From Azoarcus sp. KH32C (GTDB lineage Bacteria > Pseudomonadota > Gammaproteobacteria > Burkholderiales > Rhodocyclaceae), in the NCBI RefSeq assembly GCF_000349945.1, contig NC_020516.1:4898001-4962000 (forward strand): 64,000 nucleotides of DNA. The letters are read 5' to 3'. A program made the translations under genes and the position numbers. This document shows, one piece after another, positions 60,413 through 64,000 of this stretch. Below the pieces are notes generated by a model. It was not told the origin of the DNA and searched no databases. It worked only from the letters and a program-made list of their open reading frames with translations. Within the stretch, counting starts at the first letter, position 1. Every line of letters begins with the position of its first letter.

Positions 60413-61216
60413 TCATATCGGCGAGCCTGCCGGGAAATTCGGCGTCCGCCGCTCGCGCACGGCCGCGAGGCCTTCGCGCACTTCGGGGCCGGAGAAGCCG
60501 AGCATCTCCAGCGCGACGGAGTTGTCGAAGATCGGGCCGGCCTGGCGCAGCCAGTTGTTGAGGCTATGCTTGGTCCAGCGCAGCGCCGTCTGCGGGCCGG
60601 CGGCGAGTTTCTTCGCGACGTCGAAGGCGGTGTCGCGCAAGGCCTCGGCTTCGACCGCCATCGACACGAGGCCGATGCGCTCGGCTTCCTCGCCGCTCAC
60701 CTCATTCGACAGCAGCAGATGCAGCTTCGCCTTCGCCATGCCGCACAGGAGCGGCCAGATGATCGCGGCGTGGTCGCCAGCGGCGACGCCCAGGCGCGTA
60801 TGGCCATCGATCAGGCGCGCGTTCTTCGCGGCGATCGAGATGTCCGCCAGCAAGGCGACCGCGAGGCCGCCGCCCACCGCCGGGCCGTTGATCGCGGAGA
60901 CGATCACCTTCGAGCAGTTGATCATGTTGTAGACGATGTCGCGCGCTTCCTTCCACACGCGGGCGCGGTGCTCGAAGTCGTCGACCATCGCGGCGACGAG
61001 ATCCAGCGTGCCGCCGGCCGAGAAGCCTTTGTCCTGGCCACGCACGACGATCACCGAGACCTGTGGGTCGCGGTCGAGGTCGCGCCAGATGTCGGCGAGT
61101 TCGCCGTGGCCGACGGCGTCCGCGGCCGGGAGCTTGCCCGGTTCGCCGAGGATCACCTCGGCGATGCCGTGCTCGTGGAGTTCGACCTTCAGGCCGGTGT
61201 AGCGGTTGTAATCCAT
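60413..61216 (-). CDS. crotonase-fold enzyme, standard catalytic Glu pair absent
   Basis: A 267-residue crotonase-superfamily protein (enoyl-CoA hydratase-like). The oxyanion-hole parts are present: FSAGGTLDLV near residue 65 and INGPAVGGGLAVALLAD near 106. By alignment with rat hydratase, Glu144 is replaced by Ala and Glu164 by His (region NARLIDGHTRLGVAAGDHAAI). It probably therefore performs a different reaction, such as isomerisation, hydrolysis or ring cleavage of a CoA thioester. It follows the thioesterase gene on the same strand. Confidence 0.85.
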   Translation of the reverse strand: MDYNRYTGLKVELHEHGIAEVILGEPGKLPAADAVGHGELADIWRDLDRDPQVSVIVVRGQDKGFSAGGTLDLVAAMVDDFEHRARVWKEARDIVYNMINCSKVIVSAINGPAVGGGLAVALLADISIAAKNARLIDGHTRLGVAAGDHAAIIWPLLCGMAKAKLHLLLSNEVSGEEAERIGLVSMAVEAEALRDTAFDVAKKLAAGPQTALRWTKHSLNNWLRQAGPIFDNSVALEMLGFSGPEVREGLAAVRERRTPNFPAGSPI

Positions 61217-61232
61217 CGTCTGTCCTTGGGGG

Positions 61233-61655
61233 TCAATCCTTCTGCGCGATCAAGTAGCGGCTGAAGCGCTCGCGCCATTCGTCATCGATCTGCACGGCTC
61301 GCGGCGTGCCTTCGAGATCCGCCCACACGACGGTCTGCAGCGCCTTGAAGCGCACCTTGCCGTCCTTCTCGGCGGAGATCGCGAGCCGCATCGAGCTGCC
61401 GCCGAGACGGTCGACGCCGAGCGTGAAGGTGAGCTCATCGCCATGCACGCTCGGTGCGAGGAAATCGGCTTCGAGGTGGCGCATCGGCACGCCGTGGTGC
61501 ATCTCCGAGTGCAGCTTGAAGAAATTGACGCCGAGACCTTCGTCGAACCAGTCCTCGACGAGCTCGTTGCACAGCACGAGGTACTGCGGATAGAAGACAA
61601 TGCCGGCCGGATCGCAGTGGTGGAAGCGGATGAGTTTTTTGCGTTCGAAGAGCAT
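61233..61655 (-). CDS. 4HBT/benzoyl-CoA-type hotdog thioesterase
   Basis: A 140-residue hotdog-fold thioesterase that hydrolyses acyl- or aroyl-CoA. HHCDPAGIVFYPQYL near residues 12-26 is the 4-hydroxybenzoyl-CoA thioesterase motif, with D15 as catalytic acid. VRFHAL-like KVRFKALQTVVWADL follows. A benzoyl-CoA thioesterase is known from the Azoarcus evansii aerobic benzoate cluster, and this gene could play the same relief role, releasing CoA. It lies between the crotonase and hydrolase genes. Confidence 0.88.
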   Translation of the reverse strand: MLFERKKLIRFHHCDPAGIVFYPQYLVLCNELVEDWFDEGLGVNFFKLHSEMHHGVPMRHLEADFLAPSVHGDELTFTLGVDRLGGSSMRLAISAEKDGKVRFKALQTVVWADLEGTPRAVQIDDEWRERFSRYLIAQKD

Positions 61656-61664
61656 GTTGGGGTC

Positions 61665-62447
61665 CTAGTCGAGGATGCGGGTGACGAATTCGCCGACCGC
61701 GTCGATCACCGCCCCAGGTTGGTCCTTGTGTGGCGAGTGACGGCAGTCGGCGAGCTTGACCAGTTCCACGTCGCGCGCCTGCGCGGCGATGCGGTCGATC
61801 TGGTCCATGGTGCCATATTCGTCATCCTCGCCCTGAATCGCGAGCACCGGGCAGGCGATGCCCGACAGGTATTCCTCGATGTTCCATGCGCGGAAATCCG
61901 GGTGCAGCCAGATGTCGTTCCAGCCCCAGAAGGCGGCGTCGACGTCCTGGTGATACTTGCCGAGGCGCGCCGGCAGGTCCGTCGTCTGCCACGCGACCTT
62001 GGCCTGCGCGATGCTCGTCACCGAGATGTCCTCGACCAGCACGTGCGGCGCCATCGCGATCACGCCGGAGAGCGGCGTCGCGGTGCCGCCGGCGCAGATC
62101 AGCGCAATCGATGCGCCGTCGGAGTGGCCGAAGAGGATCGGGCGGTCGAGCTGCAGCACATCCAGGAACGCCGGCAACACCGTCAGGCCTTCGTCGTGCA
62201 TGTAGCGCGTCGTGCGCGGCAATCCGGCCGGGTCGGAACGCCCGTAACCCGCGCGCGAATAGACGATCGCCTCGCAGCCCGTCGCGTCGGCGACCTTCTG
62301 CGGGAAGTCGCGCCACATCGACACCGACCCCAGCCCTTCGTGCAGGAACACGATCGCGGGCGCGCCCTCGCGCGGATGCGCGGAGGGGAGGCGGACATAT
62401 TCGAGATGCTTCGGACCAGACTTAGTACCGACCAATACCTGCTTCAC
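61665..62447 (-). CDS. alpha/beta-hydrolase
   Basis: A 260-residue alpha/beta-fold hydrolase. Nucleophile S109 sits in FGHSDGAS, the acid is probably in IQGEDDEYG, and the His is in DCRHSPHK. An oxyanion/HG-like element FLHEGLGSVSMW is near residue 34. It could open a lactone or cleave an ester or C-C bond of a ring-derived intermediate, a job seen for such genes in aromatic pathways. GTG start. It is one base from the ATPase gene before it and 9 bases from the thioesterase after it. Confidence 0.88.
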   Translation of the reverse strand: MKQVLVGTKSGPKHLEYVRLPSAHPREGAPAIVFLHEGLGSVSMWRDFPQKVADATGCEAIVYSRAGYGRSDPAGLPRTTRYMHDEGLTVLPAFLDVLQLDRPILFGHSDGASIALICAGGTATPLSGVIAMAPHVLVEDISVTSIAQAKVAWQTTDLPARLGKYHQDVDAAFWGWNDIWLHPDFRAWNIEEYLSGIACPVLAIQGEDDEYGTMDQIDRIAAQARDVELVKLADCRHSPHKDQPGAVIDAVGEFVTRILD

Positions 62448-62448
62448 G

Positions 62449-63240
62449 TCAAACCCCCAAGTGTTTCTGGATGAGCTCGGGATTATTGCGCACGTCCTCG
62501 CTCGGGCCGTCGAACACGACCTGGCCCTTCACGAGGATCATCGAGCGGTCGGTGAGCGCGGTCACCGCCTTGTGGTTCTTGTCGACGATCACGGTCGCGA
62601 TGCCGCTGTCCCGGATCTCGCGGACCACGCGCCAGATCTCGCGCACGATCAGCGGTGCCAGGCCCTCGGTCGCCTCGTCGAGGATCAGCAGGTCCGGGTT
62701 CGTCATCAGCGCGCGGCCGATCGTCAGCATCTGCTGCTCGCCGCCCGAGAGCTGCCCGCCGCCGTTGGTGAGCCGCTCCGCGAGGCGCGGGAAGGTCGCC
62801 ATCACGCGGTCGAAAGTCCAGTCGCGCAGCCCTTCGACACCGGCACGTGCGGCCATCAGCAGGTTTTCCTTCACCGTGAGGTTGGGGAAGATGCCGCGGC
62901 CTTCGGGCACGTAGGCGATGCCGAGACGCGCGATCTTGTGCGTCGGCCCGCCCGTCATGCGCTGGCCGCGCACCAGCACGCCGCCCGCCTTGGGCGTCAG
63001 GAAGCCCATCATCGTGCGGATCAGCGTGGTCTTGCCCATGCCGTTGCGGCCCATCAGCCCGAGCGCCTCGCCCTTGCGGATGTGGAAGTTCACGCCGTGC
63101 AGGATGTGGCTGGAGCCGTAGTAGGTGTGCAGGCCGATCGCTTCCAGCAGCATTTCGCGCTCGTCGGGCGCCGCAGTCGGGACGGGCGTCGCGGCAGCGA
63201 GCACGTCATCATTCAATGCTGGCATCGTCATGTCATTCAT
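62449..63240 (-). CDS. livF: branched-chain-type ABC transporter ATPase, LivF-like
   Basis: A 263-residue ATP-binding subunit. Walker A is GRNGMGKTTL near residue 60, signature LSGGEQQMLTIGRAL, Walker B LLILDEATEGLAPL, and H-loop in DKNHKAVTAL. A 25-residue Ala/Pro-rich leader precedes the domain. Such pairs with livG energise import of branched-chain amino acids or aromatic acids. Its start overlaps livG by 8 bases. The permease and binding partners are not adjacent in the window. Confidence 0.92.
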   Translation of the reverse strand: MNDMTMPALNDDVLAAATPVPTAAPDEREMLLEAIGLHTYYGSSHILHGVNFHIRKGEALGLMGRNGMGKTTLIRTMMGFLTPKAGGVLVRGQRMTGGPTHKIARLGIAYVPEGRGIFPNLTVKENLLMAARAGVEGLRDWTFDRVMATFPRLAERLTNGGGQLSGGEQQMLTIGRALMTNPDLLILDEATEGLAPLIVREIWRVVREIRDSGIATVIVDKNHKAVTALTDRSMILVKGQVVFDGPSEDVRNNPELIQKHLGV

Positions 63241-63991
63241 GCTCCGCCTCGTGTCCCAGGTAGGCCTGCTGCACGTCGGGGCTGCTGCGGATCTGCTCCG
63301 GCGAACCCGATTCGAGCACCTGGCCGTTGACCATCACGGTGATGCGGTCGGCGACCGCGAACACCGCGTCCATGTCGTGCTCGACGAGCAGGATCGCGCG
63401 CGTCGCCTTCAGGCGGTTCAAGAGCGTCACCATCTGCGCCGACTCCTCCGAGCCCATGCCGGCGAGCGGCTCGTCGAGGAGCAGCACCTCGGCGTCGGTC
63501 GCGAGCACCATCGCGATCTCCAACTGCCGCTGCTCGCCGTGCGACATCGTGCCGGCGACGCGGTCCTCGCGCCCCGACAGACCTGCCTCGTGGATCGCCG
63601 CGCGTGCACGTTCGACCGCATCTGGCATGCGCAGTGCATCGGTCAAGAGGCTCCACGGCCGCGGCCGGCGCGACTGCGCGGCGAGCCGGCAGTTCTCCAG
63701 CACCGTGAACTTCGGGAAGATGTTGGTGCGCTGGTAGCTGCGGCCGATGCCGATCCTCGAGCGCTGGTAGGACATCATGCCGGTGATGTCCTCGCCCTTG
63801 TAGCGGATCGTGCCTTCGGACGGCGGCAGGTCTCCCGACAGCATGTTGATGCAGGTCGACTTGCCCGCGCCGTTGGGCCCCAGCAGCGCGTGCAGCACGC
63901 CGCGTTCGAGGCTCAGATTGACGTTCTGGTTCGCCGTCAGGCCGCCGAAACGGCGCGTCATGCCCTCGGCGGCCAGCAGGATTTCAGACAT
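63233..63991 (-). CDS. livG: branched-chain-type ABC transporter ATPase, LivG-like
   Basis: A 252-residue ATP-binding subunit paired with the LivF-like one. Walker A is GPNGAGKSTCINML near residue 37, the signature is MSHGEQRQLEIAMVLA and Walker B is EVLLLDEPLAGM. The LivG insertion with ITGMMSYQRSRIGIGRSYQRTNIFPK is present. It is the first gene seen of the cluster on this strand, and permease genes may follow beyond the window's right edge. In this organism group the cluster usually imports a benzoate-like acid; that use is inferred. Confidence 0.93.
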   Translation of the reverse strand: MSEILLAAEGMTRRFGGLTANQNVNLSLERGVLHALLGPNGAGKSTCINMLSGDLPPSEGTIRYKGEDITGMMSYQRSRIGIGRSYQRTNIFPKFTVLENCRLAAQSRRPRPWSLLTDALRMPDAVERARAAIHEAGLSGREDRVAGTMSHGEQRQLEIAMVLATDAEVLLLDEPLAGMGSEESAQMVTLLNRLKATRAILLVEHDMDAVFAVADRITVMVNGQVLESGSPEQIRSSPDVQQAYLGHEAEHE

Positions 63992-64000
63992 TGCTCTTTC

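Overview
This is GC-rich chromosomal DNA from a betaproteobacterium. Gene content suggests the Azoarcus/Aromatoleum/Thauera group (Rhodocyclales). The pointers are an aromatic or acyl-CoA catabolic cluster with a benzoyl-CoA-type thioesterase, an NAD-dependent molybdenum formate dehydrogenase, molybdate uptake, and several c-type cytochromes. The assignment is inferred from family knowledge; no rRNA or other taxonomic marker is present. No IS element, integrase or CRISPR array was seen.

Region 1 (1-8.3 kb) is housekeeping: the end of a Ser/Thr kinase gene, a PP2C phosphatase, rph-rdgB-hemW, then the opposite-strand run thiS-thiG-trmB-sppA. It ends with a tRNA block: Gly-CCC on +, and Gly-GCC, initiator Met and Val-GAC on -. 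Region 2 (8.3-21 kb) holds a Pro/Ala-rich exported protein, sodC, a monoheme cytochrome, a two-gene TPP-dependent E1 dehydrogenase without an E2 gene, three split-barrel flavoprotein-type genes (one fused to GAF), mutY, a LON-domain protein, ubiX, and a branched-chain-type ABC importer lacking its ATPases.

Region 3 (21-29.7 kb) is a five-gene RND metal-efflux operon. Three of its exported proteins begin with His-rich segments, and a palindrome resembling a metal-response-regulator box lies upstream. mscL, an orphan OmpR-type regulator and an MBL-fold hydrolase follow. Region 4 (29.7-38 kb) has modA, an unrelated solute-binding gene, modB and modC, then an OB-fold protein, a chemoreceptor, and a cupredoxin/FTR1/outer-membrane iron-uptake set behind a Fur-like site.

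Region 5 (38-44.4 kb) is the most unusual operon-like unit: a PhnD-type binding protein, a membrane GGDEF-EAL protein, two c-type cytochromes (one resembling TsdA/SoxA) and a SulP transporter. The last four genes overlap end to end. It looks like a sensory and redox unit joining c-di-GMP signalling to an oxyanion, possibly of sulfur. Region 6 (44.4-51.6 kb) has a NERD-nuclease/helicase, ProQ, a nested palindromic element and a formate dehydrogenase in which the FdsG and FdsB parts are one protein.

Region 7 (51.9-58.4 kb) is a type VI secretion island. It has an orphan vgrG, a two-warhead peptidoglycan hydrolase (NlpC/P60-like amidase plus lambda-R-like lysozyme) and two small exported proteins that are candidate periplasmic immunity proteins. 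Base composition drops towards AT here. Region 8 (58.6-64 kb) is a CoA-thioester catabolic cluster on the minus strand: livG-livF, an alpha/beta hydrolase, a 4HBT-type thioesterase, a crotonase lacking both standard catalytic glutamates, a rubredoxin and a 3-hydroxyacyl-CoA dehydrogenase. It resembles the accessory part of aerobic benzoyl-CoA (box) clusters, with core genes presumably beyond the window end.
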